From Panagrolaimus kolymaensis (taxonomy: Eukaryota; Nematoda; Chromadorea; Rhabditida; Panagrolaimidae), in contig JAJQJQ010000017.1 in assembly GCA_028622995.1 (NCBI GenBank), forward strand, positions 1,860,001 through 1,924,000: DNA of 64,000 nt. Reading direction: 5' to 3'. Positions 37,616 to 47,799 of this stretch are shown one piece after another. The position numbers and the translations under genes were made by a program. Under the pieces are notes generated by a model. The model saw only the letters and a list, made by a program, of their open reading frames with translations. It was not told where the DNA came from and ran no database searches. The first letter of the stretch is position 1, and each line of letters begins with the position of its first letter.

Positions 37616-38051
37616 ATGGCAAATCATTCGTTTAGTGCTGGAGTAGCCCTCGCTTTGGCAATTGTAAGTTAATTTATTTTCATATTTTTAAAATAACCGA
37701 AATATTTTAAAGGTCACAATCACTGCTGGTCAAGCATTCAAAGCTCAACTTGCCGCTTCTCGTCAAGGTACTCTTGTTGCTGGTCTCCTTGGCTCATTCG
37801 TATTTCTTATGGCTATCACCGCTATTAGCAACCTCAAAATGTCTACAGCAGGGAATCATGTCAAATCTGGACTTGGAGAAGTTGCATTCGCTCTCTTGAT
37901 TGGTATTGTCGCTGCAATGTCAATTCATCGTGTAGCAGGGACCATCTGCTTGCTAGCTTCTGGTGTTCTTCTTTATCTTACCAATCTTGTCTCACATGAA
38001 CGTTATAATGTTGTCAAACCTATCGCAACAACAGCTAACAAGAAGAAATAA
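37616..38051 (+). CDS. KRTCAP2: KRTCAP2, oligosaccharyltransferase subunit
   Basis: Small ER membrane protein of the STT3A-type oligosaccharyltransferase that N-glycosylates proteins at the translocon. Start ATG 37616 (MANHSFSAGVALALAI); one intron at 37664-37712. Conserved pattern: QLAASRQGTLVAGLLGSFVF, LMAITAISNLKM, GEVAFALLIGIVAAMSIHRV and CLLASGVLLYLTNLVSHERY, against human [20 protein letters not shown] and LFASGLIHRVCVTTC. Three hydrophobic spans and a Lys-rich end (ANKKK) that fits an ER-retrieval signal. About 128 residues. Confidence 0.87.
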
Positions 38052-38308
38052 TTTTGATATGAAAGAACGTTACGGTATCAACTCATTCTGCCTTTTAATA
38101 TAACGTTTAATAATTTATTGTTGATTGTTTTAATTTATTTCTATAATTAATTTTTGGTTATAATAAAATTTATTCAGGGATATGTTTATATATTTTTAAA
38201 ATGAAGGGTACTTGCCCTTATTTATTTTAATAAAGACATCACAAAATTTTATGCGATAATTTAGATATACAGTCTTAGGAGATGTGATAACATCCCGGTA
38301 TTTATGCA

Positions 38309-39115
38309 ATGTCTTTTTTGCACTTAATTCTGATATCCTTTTTACCATTTATTAATACAGTCTCTAATCCATCTATTGATGCTTCTTCCATACAGCCTTT
38401 GCCTACTCTTAAACCTTTGCATTCTAATGGACCTCCACCAAAACCTCCTCAACCAAAACTTCCATTTATAATTAAACCTGCATTCGAAGACAACTCATTG
38501 TAAGCATTACTTTATTTTATGTCAGTACTTCAGTAAACTTTTTTAGTTGTTCTCGAGTTGATTGTTCCCACTATGCATCATGTTTAAGTTGTACATTTCC
38601 CGATTGTGATTATGGTAATCTTGTAATGGTTAATTGTACAACCATTCCAAGAATGTGTAAAAGACAAGAACAAACGGTTCCGAAAGAAGCCATTTGTCGT
38701 TATTGTTATCAAACGGAGGATAGCGAGCACGAATGCGATGAAGTTAGAAATTGTTCTTCATCTTCGGTTCAACTTTATCCAACACATTGCCATGTTTCTC
38801 AACATGTTATATGCATGGGTAATAATAAAAAGTCATAAGAGTTAAAGGATAATAATTTTTTATGTATTTTTAGGGCGAAGACAATTTTTGAAAAATGTTA
38901 GGTGCCGATGGACGAATGGCTACAGCTGGTCCAAGGCAATGCTACTTTCGATAACTCTTGGAGGTTTTGGAGTTGATCGATTTTATCTTGGATTGTGGAA
39001 AAGCGCAATTGGAAAACTTTTTAGCTTTGGTGGATTAGGAATTTGGACTTTATTAGATATTTTGCTCATTGGTGTTGGATATATTCAGCCCGCCGATGGA
39101 TCTATGTACATATAA
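38309..39115 (+). CDS. TM2D3: TM2 domain-containing protein 3 (almondex)
   Basis: Type of two-span membrane protein needed for Notch signalling in flies (almondex). Start ATG 38309; signal peptide MSFLHLILISFLPFINTVS; then a Pro-rich stretch (NGPPPKPPQPKLP); then a Cys-rich lumenal part (CSRVDCSHYASCLSCTFPDC, ICRYCYQTEDSEHECDE, HCHVSQHVICMG). The TM2 domain has VRCRWTNGYSWSKAMLLSIT, the DRF-type loop GGFGVDRFYLGLW and FSFGGLGIWTLLDILLIGVG, ending PADGSMYI, nearly identical to human PADGSLYI. Introns 38503-38546 and 38821-38872. Confidence 0.94.
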
Positions 39116-39172
39116 TTATATTGTTTTCCTCGAATAAACTTTTTAATATTAATAATATACACAAATTTGAGA

Positions 39173-39641
39173 TCATTTTCCATTGGACTTGCGTTTCATT
39201 GATGGAGTGTGGCCTGATTCCGCTCGCTCTTTTTCATAATCCATTTGTTGCTTAATAAAAGTGCTTTGACGAAGCATCTCAAGAATGCTGTCAAAAGTTG
39301 GGGCTGCTTTTTGCATTTGATGGATTGCTCTAAAATAAAAAAATGAAAGAAGGCGATAATCAAAGAATTTACTCGATAGAATTATCCATATCATAACAAG
39401 CTCCTTGTAAGCTTGTATTAATTTTCATAATTTCGTATTTACGATTAACCAAAACGGGAACGGTTTTATTTACATGCTCTTGTAATCGATATAATGCCAT
39501 TGATGGGTCATGATCAATTATGTGAAAACTTTCAGATAATTTTTCTGCAACTAAAAATGCAAATAAATGGTTAATTGCTTGTCGTCAAAAGTGTATTAGC
39601 TTACTTAATTTACATCTTCCTTGAAGCTCTTTTGATGCCAT
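39173..39641 (-). CDS. BORCS8: BORC complex subunit 8
   Basis: Subunit of BORC, which recruits Arl8 and kinesin to lysosomes for outward transport. Exons from ATG 39641 (MASKELQGRCKL); conserved core DPSMALYRLQEHVNKTVPVL and SLQGACYDMDNSIEAIHQM, against human EPSVALYRLQEHVRRSLPEL and SQGAIYTVEYACSAV. About 120 residues, Lys-rich C-terminus. A TTTTTAG acceptor at 39650-39656 lies 8 nt before the start, 171 bp after the MRPS27 stop on the same strand, so it looks like the last gene of a three-gene operon. Confidence 0.85.
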
Positions 39642-39811
39642 TTTATTTGCTAAAAATAAATAAAAAAAAACGTTTGTTAAATGTCATTAAAAAGAGGATA
39701 TATTATATAACCGAAATCGGAAACAACCATACATATTAAACTTTACTAACAACTATTTATTTATTCTATAATAATGCATCAAACACAATAACAATAAACC
39801 TAATTTTTAAA

Positions 39812-41365
39812 TTACTTTGCGTTTGCTTTTTGTTTGACCTGAATAGCTTTTTCGAACATAGTTTTGGCGTATTCACTTTCAGTAACAGTTTCATCCTTTT
39901 TGTTCAAATTAAATTCTTCAAATAATTTGTCTTTTTCGGCAGCTTGATCTTCCCAATTAACACGATTTTCAAAGAAAAATAAAACTTCTTTATTTTCTTC
40001 TTGCTTTTTAAGTTCAGCTTTAATTTCTTCAATTCGAAGTCTCAAATTTACGCGTTCAGCTTGCATCCGAATAAAATCTTTTCTTTGTTGACTCCAAATA
40101 TCAAATAATTTTTTTTGTTCTTCCATCAATTCTTTTTCAGTTTCTGGTTGAATTTCATTTATTTTTGAGAGAATGATGTCAGAGATGTTTTTTTCAGAGA
40201 CAGCAGAAGCGCCAAGTTTTGCCTAAAATTTTGAGGTTAATTAGTTTTTGAATAATAATTTTACATACGATATAGGATGAAAATTGCTTGTATTGTTCGT
40301 TTTCTTCTCGACCTTCTTCAGGAATTTTTGCAATTAAACCATTCAAATACGCTTTTGCAATATTGATAACAGATGGGCTTAATTCAATACCAATGGAAAG
40401 TAATTTTTCAAGTTGTGAGTAATTTTCACGCATTAATAATGCGAGAAGTTGAACATTATGTACAATACCTTGATCCAATGAAGATTTCAATTCTCGTTCA
40501 AGCCATTCCAACGATTTTCCAACCAAAGCATTAGTTTCAGTAATATCAAAATGATCATCAAAGAAAGCATTTTTTAAATAAGGAAATTTAATTGTTCCTA
40601 AAAGTACAGAGTTATTCTAACTGTTAAATGGAAATGTAATAGTGGCTTACGAAGATCTTCTTCATTGATATCATCTTCATCGATTGCAACTACACGTTTT
40701 TGAATGGTATCATCGAAAACACGTTCGTCAGCAGGCAGTTCGCAAAATTTTAACAAGCTATAAAATGCCAGAAGGTTGACAATTTTATTATCAAACATTT
40801 CTTGTTGCACGAGAACAGAAGCAATTTTAGCAGCAGCTGGAAAGTTTTTGGCTTTGATAAAATGAGACAGCATTAAACCCATTGAATGATAATTTGGAAA
40901 AACGCCGTAATTTATCTATAAAAAAAAGAAAACATTAAATTTTTTAAGATAAAAAATATATCTTACCGGATCATTGATAATTTTAAAAAGCTCCTCATTT
41001 GCATTGTGTTTAAGAAGCAAGCGATAAAGAGCATATTCAGTTGATGGCAATAAATCAGCAGTATTTTCAGTATGACGAAGTTTATAAATAAGTTCCATAA
41101 TGTCTTTTAATTGATCAGATTCTTCTGAAAGACATGCAGCTGCATCAACATCGACAGCACTAGCTTTTCCACCACCAGCAAATTTCTTTTGAACTGCAGC
41201 AATCCATTCATAATCTCCACCAAGATTTAATTGTTTAAGAGCGATATGACGATTTTGCCATTCATCATTCAGTTCAAAGGCTTTACTTAGAATGCGGCGA
41301 AGTGATGAAGTTGATAGGTTTCTAGCTCCATTTAACCTTTGGAATGCTCTTAAAGAAATTAACAT
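39812..41365 (-). CDS. MRPS27: Mitochondrial small-subunit ribosomal protein mS27 (PPR protein)
   Basis: Pentatricopeptide-type component of the mitochondrial 28S subunit. Start ATG 41365; N-terminus MLISLRAFQRLNGARNLSTS is a basic presequence. Then RRILSKAFELNDEWQNRHIA, helical repeats (LPSTEYALYRLLLKHNANEE; NDPINYGVFPNYHSMGLMLS with human VQYGIFPDNFTFNLLMD), SHFIKAKNFPAAAKIASVLV (human SFIKKENYKDALSVV) and a long charged C-terminal coiled coil (MRPS27 also ends in such a coil). Short introns near 40918-40965, 40600-40650 and 40222-40270. A TCTTTTTAG acceptor lies one base before the ATG. Confidence 0.8.
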
Positions 41366-41366
41366 C

Positions 41367-41375
41367 CTAAAAAGA
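41367..41375 (-). promoter_or_regulatory. Trans-splice acceptor at MRPS27 start
   Basis: On the minus strand TCTTTTTAG is followed by G and the ATG of MRPS27. HINFP ends 264 bp upstream on the same strand and no MRPS27 5' exon is visible, so spliced-leader addition is inferred. Confidence 0.55.
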
Positions 41376-41466
41376 TTTTTAATGAATACGTTTTGAAGAA
41401 GCGCAGAAAAATATTATTTTTTGAATTTAACAAATATTTGAAAAAAATAAAATTTACAAGAAAAAA

Positions 41467-41528
41467 TTTATTTCAGCCCTGTAAGCAAACCGACAAGAAT
41501 GTCGGTTTGCTTACAGGGCTGATTTATT
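41467..41528. repeat. Perfect 23-bp palindromic mini-element with 6-bp direct repeats
   Basis: Arms 41473-41495 and 41500-41522 are exact inverted copies (TCAGCCCTGTAAGCAAACCG plus ACA) around a 4-nt AGAA loop. TTTATT occurs directly on both outer sides (41467-41472, 41523-41528), as a target duplication would. It lies in the spacer between HINFP and MRPS27. Confidence 0.7.
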
Positions 41529-41628
41529 TATTGAAAAAGAAGCAGCAAATGTGAGACGAATATAAAAAATCAAGCAAAATTTTGGTGAAAAGCCATCAAC
41601 GTTCAAGGGTCAATATTTGAATTCATCA

Positions 41629-43170
41629 TTATTTTAATTTCGGTGCTTCTACAACATTTTTGGATATGCATCTTGAAGTTTGTAAACGATAAAATCCATC
41701 ATGACATTTTTTATATTGAAATCTATTAAAACCATTTGGAAGGGGTAAAGTATGAACGGTAATAAAATGCCTCGATAAAGATGAGCCATTCTTGTATCTC
41801 ATTGGACATTTATGACATAAATACGGAGTAGCAACATAATCCTAAAAAAGAGCTGATAAATCTACTACACCCATACTTAATTTCCTACCTCTGAGTGGGT
41901 TTTATGGTGAACTCTTAATTGCTTTTCCCATCGAAATTTTTTTGTACAAAATCGGCAAGAAAATTGTGGTTCATCTTTATGAAGTGCATCAATATGCTTT
42001 TGAAGATCTGTTTTTAAGCCAAATTTTATTCCACATTCTGAGCATTTTTCATTTTTAATTCGAGCATGAACAATTTTCATATGCTTTGCTACAGCTGAAT
42101 AACAATCCATTACAACATCACAGTATGCACATTTAACGGATTTAACGTGTTTTCTACAATGAATTTTCAAAAGTCGATTTGTTGTAAATTTTTTCTGACA
42201 TAGAGCACAAGTTAAGGAAGCTTCTGAACCTAATTGACGACGATGAACATGATCACTAAGCTTTGTGGTATTTGCTAGGAAGGTTCCACAATATGGACAA
42301 GCACAAGCCCGATCTCCAGAATGGCATTTGAGATGAATCCTTAGAAATGATTTATGAGCGAATCTTTGATCACATTGTTTATGCTCGATTCCAGAAATCC
42401 AATAACATGGAAACATCCCTTTTTCATCTGCTTCATCGTCACCATAAAGATCCAAATGGCTTGCAACATGATCAATAAATTTCCGCAAATCGTCAAAAAT
42501 GTTCTAAAATTTAATAATTTAAAAAAAAACATTTTCCAACAACTATCCTAACTCACTTTACAATCCTTCCATCCACAAACCCATGGATCTCCTTCTAATG
42601 GCAAATAACTCGTTCGCTCAAATCCACAGGGTGTAAGATCGGGGAATAGCTTTCGATAAAATTCTAATCCAATCTTTTGCTTTTGTGCTTGAAATAAATG
42701 ACTCTTCAAATGGCGATAAACATGCTTAGAAGATTCTAAATCGATTTCACAACCATAAATTGGACATTTAAAATCTATAACTAAATTTCAAAATATTATA
42801 TATATATTTATTATGTGTAAATATTGTTAAAACTACCATCTATAGCTTGATGAGTCAAAAATTCAAAGTTAAAATGATCATCCAAATGTTTTTCAAGCAC
42901 GTCTAAAGATGAAATATGTTGAAAACAATTCTTCCATAAACAAACAAAGGTAAAATTTTCCATATTTGGTCCTGTGGAAAGCACCCAAGAATCTCGTGGG
43001 GATGTTTGAGTTATTTCTGAATTTGATGCATTCGAAGTTGAAGGAATATTTGATGAATCAACATCTAAAAATTCTGAAATATTTTCCAATACTATTTGGC
43101 CATCTTGTTCTAATTCAAGCTCAAAAGGAGTATTATCGTTTTGAAAAGTTGAAAGTTGGTGGAAATCCAT
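41629..43170 (-). CDS. HINFP: Histone H4 transcription factor HINFP (C2H2 zinc fingers)
   Basis: Sequence-specific regulator of histone H4 genes at S phase. Start ATG 43170 (MDFHQLSTFQNDNTPFEL); acidic N-terminus; then about nine C2H2 fingers: CLWKNCFQHISSLDVLEKHL, CPIYGCEIDLESSKHVYRHL, CGWKDC..H, RFAHKSFLRIHLKCHSGD, CPYCGTFLANTTKLSDHVHR (human [20 protein letters not shown]), CALCQKKFTTNRLLKIHCRK, CAYCDVVMDCYSAVAKHMKI, CSECGIKFGLKTDLQKHIDA, CRFCTKKFRWEKQLRVHHKT, CHKCPMRYKNGSSLSRHFIT. C-terminus LPNGFNRFQYKKCHDGFYRL matches human [20 protein letters not shown]. Introns near 42781-42833, 42502-42556 and 41843-41890. First gene of a likely minus-strand operon. Confidence 0.9.
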
Positions 43171-44136
43171 TTATTAATAAATGGTATAAATAAAATAACA
43201 AAAAGCTTTTTTTATAGTATTCATCCATCCACAACAAGAAAAATTATTTATGATAGCATATTCGCTTTAAGAGCATAAAGTTTTGTAATGAATTGTTCAT
43301 AAACAAAAATTGCCTATTATTAATGTAAAACAAATTAAATTTTTATATCCATATTTACTACAGTAACTTTCACGTATTGCTTTTATATCAAACTAGTAAA
43401 AATCATTTTTGCTAATTTTAAACAGAAGCTTTTGGATTTAATGAATTGAGAGACAGTGTTTTCAATTTTATTAATGGCAAAACTCAGCTTAAAAACTTAT
43501 AACAAAATTTGTTTAAAATTTAAGAAAAAAATCTAAGTGAGCTTTTGGGCCGTCGGAAAATGGTTCATTTCTATTGCTTTTAGTTTACAACAAAACTTTA
43601 TTATTGATCCTTCCTATAAACAATAAGATCCCATTACCGTATAAAATTCTACTTTCTATTACGACATAGAGACAGACCCATTCAAACCCGTCCTAAAATG
43701 TCTCAGCAATATCCAAAATTATTTCTCATTTTCCAATGGTCACCTTTACATTACCATAATTTAGATCCTTCATTCATCCCTAAATATCTCCCAATGTTTA
43801 AAGCATCTTTAAAAACCGCAAATAATCGCTTCATGCAATAAAAAAACCCAAAGTTTCTTCACTAAATGAACTTTGTAAAAAAGAATAGTTCATGTTTTAT
43901 ACATTTCTTTGCTTTTTGCTTGTGAAAGTAAAATAAGCGCTCCTTAACGAAAAGATAATGAAAATTTTAGAGGAAGGACTTTATTATGGATCATAAATGA
44001 TAAAGCATTTCTTCCTATTTATCATGCAAATTACAAAATTTCAATGTTGCATTTTCATATGTTCCAATCCCATAAAAGCATTAGCTTTCCCATTTTCCAA
44101 GCATATTTTGTCAACCTTTGTTGTTGAAAAGACATC
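43171..44136. other. Intergenic region HINFP / unknown Ser-Pro gene
   Basis: About 965 bp, divergent promoters expected. A 47-codon frame at 43698-43841 (MSQQYPKLFLIFQWSPLHYH...) is the only candidate and is not strong enough to call. Nothing else seen. Confidence 0.4.
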
Positions 44137-44941
44137 ATGTATTCACAACATTTACGTGGTCCTCCTGTTCAACATCAATTTGACAATTTTCATTATGGTG
44201 GTGGTATGAATTCGCCTTTCTTCAAATCAACTTTTCTTCCACCTCCTGAATTTATGGTTTGTTCTCCTCCACCGGTTCAACCTCATCATACTACCACGGT
44301 AATCATTATCAATCAACCAATGTATTATCCTCCAATGCAACGTCTACAAAATCATCATCTTCCATCCATGAAGGCTCCTGTTTATTATAATGATTGCTTT
44401 TCTACTGTAAGTTAATTATAATTTCTATATATCGTCTTATTTTTTATTTTAGCCTCCACGTTCTCGTCCCATTCGTGTCAATGCACCTCCCGTTCGTCTT
44501 GCTGCTGGATGTTATGAGCTTTCTGATCGTGTTAAAGGACTTGCTTTTGATCATCCAACTTCAACAACAACTCGTTCCTCATCAAAATCAGTTTATTTAA
44601 TGGATTTTATGGATTTTAATGATGTTGATGTTAAAAGTGAACAACCTCATGCCTCATCATCTCATTCACTTTATTCTCATTCAACTGATGATACCATTGA
44701 AGAATCCCTTCGTCGTGTCTTTCTTTCTGATGGTGATGATGCTGATAAAAAAAAAGTTGTTCATTCTCCTCTATTAAAATCTAATATTTCAACTAAAAGA
44801 ACTACTGCATCCAATGATTCACATATGCCTCAAATGATTGTTGCTGGAGAACCTGGTTTTAGAAGTTTCAAACGTGGATCATCTGCTGAATGCGATGAAA
44901 TTGAATCAGAAGTTGGATTGAAACGCTTTCGCTGTGATTAA
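44137..44941 (+). CDS. Uncharacterised Pro/His/Ser-rich protein
   Basis: Two exons (44137-44406 and 44453-44941) give 252 residues with a 46-nt intron ending TTTTAG. The first half is rich in Pro, His and Tyr (FLPPPEFMVCSPPPVQPHHT, INQPMYYPPMQRLQ). The second half is polar with a Ser/His run (PHASSSHSLYSHSTDD), an acidic DGDDADKKK stretch, a possible SUMO site (VDVKSEQP) and a basic C-terminus ending LKRFRCD. No domain recognised. Composition resembles disordered nuclear or RNA-associated proteins, but that is only an impression. Codon use is like its neighbours. Confidence 0.65.
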
Positions 44942-45278
44942 TGCTCGCTGGTAAAGATTCTATAAATAGAAACCAAACATACATAGCTTTTTTTGTGTTT
45001 AATTTATGTAATAATTTTTTTTTGAAAAAATAAATTGCTTGTTTTTTATTTTATCACTTTTTTATTTATCATAAAAACAAAATGAGTTTAAAAAGCCTTT
45101 TTTTATTACAAAAGATTTAAACATTTTGTTTTTATTTACATGAGACAAGTTTAAGAAACGAAATAAAATTGACGCAAAAAAAGGTAAGCAATTTTGGGAT
45201 TAAAGTTTTCAAGGACGTTTTTGATGATACTTGTTTTTTATGAGTTTCTAAAATTTCATTTTTAAGAAAAATTTGTTA
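44942..45278. other. Spacer before SH2-pseudokinase
   Basis: About 335 bp with same-strand flanks; poly(A) signal AATAAA near 45030 for the upstream gene. No other feature. Confidence 0.4.
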
Positions 45279-46956
45279 ATGACGAAAAAAGAAATGGATT
45301 TTTTGAATTCAATTTTTCAACGTGGTATTTCAGCTTTTCAAAGGTCATTTTTTATTTTTAATATTTTTGTTTACAAATAATCATTATTACAGTAATAAAA
45401 ATCCATCCCCATTCGATGCTCAGCTGGCACGCTTTGTAATTTGGGTTGCGCCAACTGAAAATCGACGAAAACGCCGAATAGCAGAAGATTTGGCTTCATT
45501 ACCTTTTTATTATGGCTCCATGCTTGATGATGTTGATATTCAAATGCAACTTTTAGCATCTCCAAGTGACGGATTTCTCATCGTTTGCCCTCGACATGAG
45601 AATGAAAAATCCAATACACATCGACGTTGGTTACTTGTTTTTCTTGCAAATAATGAAACCGTCATAAAAATTAATGTTTGCTATTGTTTTATTATTTGGC
45701 TTAATAATTATTCAAAAGCTTTAGATAATTTATTCAAAGAAAAAGTTTGTGCTTGCAAAAGAAAAAAATGTGACTTTACAACATTTTTTGAAAGAGCAAG
45801 AAATGAAAACGATTGAGCGAACATTTTTTCTTTCAAATGACCAGGTTGTTCTTCTTTTTTTTATACCGTAGTTTGAAACATGAAACTTTAGATTGTTGAA
45901 CAAATGGCTATAACTCCACATTTACCTTTTCCAATTCCTAAAGGAGTTTTTAATCTTGGATGTTTATCACAAAAAACTTTACAATTTGATCCAGATAGAA
46001 GAATCCCTATTTTTCAACTCGATTGTACCTTCCTTGATTCACATCTTCGACAACAAGTTTATGAGGATGCCAGGAAAATGTTAACTTTTGGTTCAATGCA
46101 AGTTTTTCTCTTTTTAGCTCTTTTAATTATTAAACCATTTTATTTCAGTCGCATTTGGAGACTTTGGGGAATTGTTTATGAAACTTCTACCCTCAAACTC
46201 GTTTTTGAAGATATTGTATATGGTTCATTAGCAGAATACGCCAGACTTGGACACCGCCTTGAAAGCCAATTAAAGCGATTTTCTTTACAAATGGCTGAAG
46301 GATTACGATATTTGGAAAAATTCGAATTTATTCATTATCGACTCTCCATTGATTGCTTTCTTGTAACTTATTGTTACAACGTAAAATTAGCAATTTATGG
46401 ATTGAGTGAAATTGAGTTGATTCCAAAATCTGAAGATGCTGAAGACGCTGATCAGTGTCGATGGATGCCACGTAAATTGACAAATTTAAAAATAATTCTT
46501 TTCTTTTTAATTATTTCAGCAGAATGTTTACCAGCAATTGCTTTACCAAATATCGTTGCCCCTACCAATCGTGCCCGATACACTCTCAGTTCAATGGTTT
46601 GGACATTTGGAACCTGTTTATGGTCCATGTTTCATGGTGGCGCATTACCTTGTATGTTTTTATTATTTCCTTTTCAACTCAACTTTTTTTTTTAATTGCA
46701 GACGAAGACCAACTACCCGAAAATATTCGTGATCGGTTGTACCGCCTTGAAAATTTGCCCCAAGCTGATGAAGACTTTATGCCACGAGACGTTATTGAAG
46801 TAAAAAAAAAACTAGCATTAATTTTTGTTTTAAGCTTCCAAACAAAAATAAGTTTAGGTATGCCTTCGATGCTGGGAATCCAAGCCACAACATCGACCGC
46901 GTTTTAAAGAAATCAAAACACTTCTTGGAAAAATTCAAAATACTTTTCATTTTTAA
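45279..46956 (+). CDS. SH2 domain plus degenerate tyrosine-kinase domain (pseudokinase)
   Basis: Eight exons (45279-45343, 45393-45675, 45725-45844, 45892-46097, 46149-46471, 46520-46651, 46702-46799, 46858-46956) total 1,326 nt, 441 residues. SH2-like part near residues 50-160: LPFYYGSMLDDVDIQMQL, DGFLIVCP, WLLVFLANN, IIYSKKKFVL, VTLQHFLKEQ. Kinase-like part: IWRLWGIVYETSTLKLVFED, YGSLAEYARLGHR, WMPPECLP, MVWTFGTCLWSMFHGG, CLRCWESKPQHRPRFKEI. Active-site motifs are lost: no Gly loop or VAIK Lys, HRD is IHYRLSIDCFLV, DFG is AIYGLSE. WMPPEC and WTFGTCLW recall the JAK pseudokinase (WVPPEC, WSFGTTLWE); SH2-kinase size recalls nematode Fer-like kinases. The frame holds only if intron 46098-46148 is GC-AG. 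Confidence 0.78.
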
Positions 46957-47007
46957 ATACACAGACATTCTTTATAAATTTTTATTTGGAAAGTAAATAA
47001 TAAAATT

Positions 47008-47344
47008 TTAAACTTCATCGACAGTTATCGTTAATGGAGTTTCTTGAGATACTGTTGGCAAAGTTCGGGGATTTCGACGATTTAGATAGAGAAGGCGTAA
47101 ATAAAGGCATATGGCGACGATAATACTTGCGGTTATTAAAATAATACTAAGAATAACCAAAAATATATGAAATGGTGGGATTTTATCCCATCTATCTATA
47201 AAAAATAAGAATTATCGTAAAGAATAAAATAAATTTTTTTAAAAAATTCATAAAAAATGTAAACACCAAAATTAGGCTGTTCTTTTAAAAACTATTAATC
47301 AAAAAAAAAATACTTGTAGCATTTGAAAATGATAAATCCATCAT
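47008..47344 (-). CDS. Small single-pass membrane protein (72 aa), not recognised
   Basis: Two exons (47314-47344 and 47008-47195) make an open frame of 219 nt. Start MMDLSFSNATNRWDKIPP with an N-glycosylation site (NAT), one long hydrophobic span FHIFLVILSIILITASIIVA then ICLYLRLLYLNRRNPRTLPT, a basic stop-transfer RR, and an acidic end TVDEV. A TTCCAG acceptor 13 nt before the ATG could be a trans-splice site. No family recognised. The intron of about 118 nt is longer than usual. Position: between the SH2-pseudokinase 3' end (convergent) and the RTE insertion. Confidence 0.5.
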
Positions 47345-47790
47345 TGAGACGCCGATGCTGGAATTAAATTTTAATTACAAAGAAATTACTTTTTAATAAA
47401 ATAAAACGAGAAAACGTATTTTAAAATTGAATAGTCATGACTTGACTTTTTTGATAAACATAGCTTTGGCTTTCAATAATTTAGTCAAAACCTTTCACAA
47501 AGTTTTCTTTCGATATTTGGCTACTTTTTAAAGTCAAGTCGTTGAAAAGTAAAAAGAAAACTTCTTTTTTGAAGCATGAAAAGCAAAATAAACGGTAATG
47601 CAATTTTCCTCGTCAAAGAAAAAAAAGAAGCAAAGGAACGTTAACGCTGTCTTCTTCATCAGCCATTATTTTTTATGTAAATTTCACTTTTGGTTTTTAA
47701 GAAAAAATGGCGTTTCATTTTTTTTGTTGTAAATGTTTGTAAATTTTCTAAAATGAAATGCAATTATTTTATTAGGCTTTTTGTTGTTTT
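47345..47790. other. Interval upstream of the small membrane protein, before the RTE insertion
   Basis: About 450 bp, AT-rich, no gene seen. Probably the promoter of the small membrane protein gene. It runs up to the left target-site duplication of the RTE element. Confidence 0.4.
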
Positions 47791-47799
47791 ATCTAAATG
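47791..47799 (+). repeat. Left target-site duplication of RTE
   Basis: ATCTAAATG, repeated exactly at 50847-50855 directly after the element tail. Confidence 0.6.

Noticed and set aside
43698..43841. 47-codon frame MSQQYPKLFLIFQWSPLHYH...
   Set aside because: Composition is protein-like, but there is no acceptor, family match or conservation evidence; kept only as a note.
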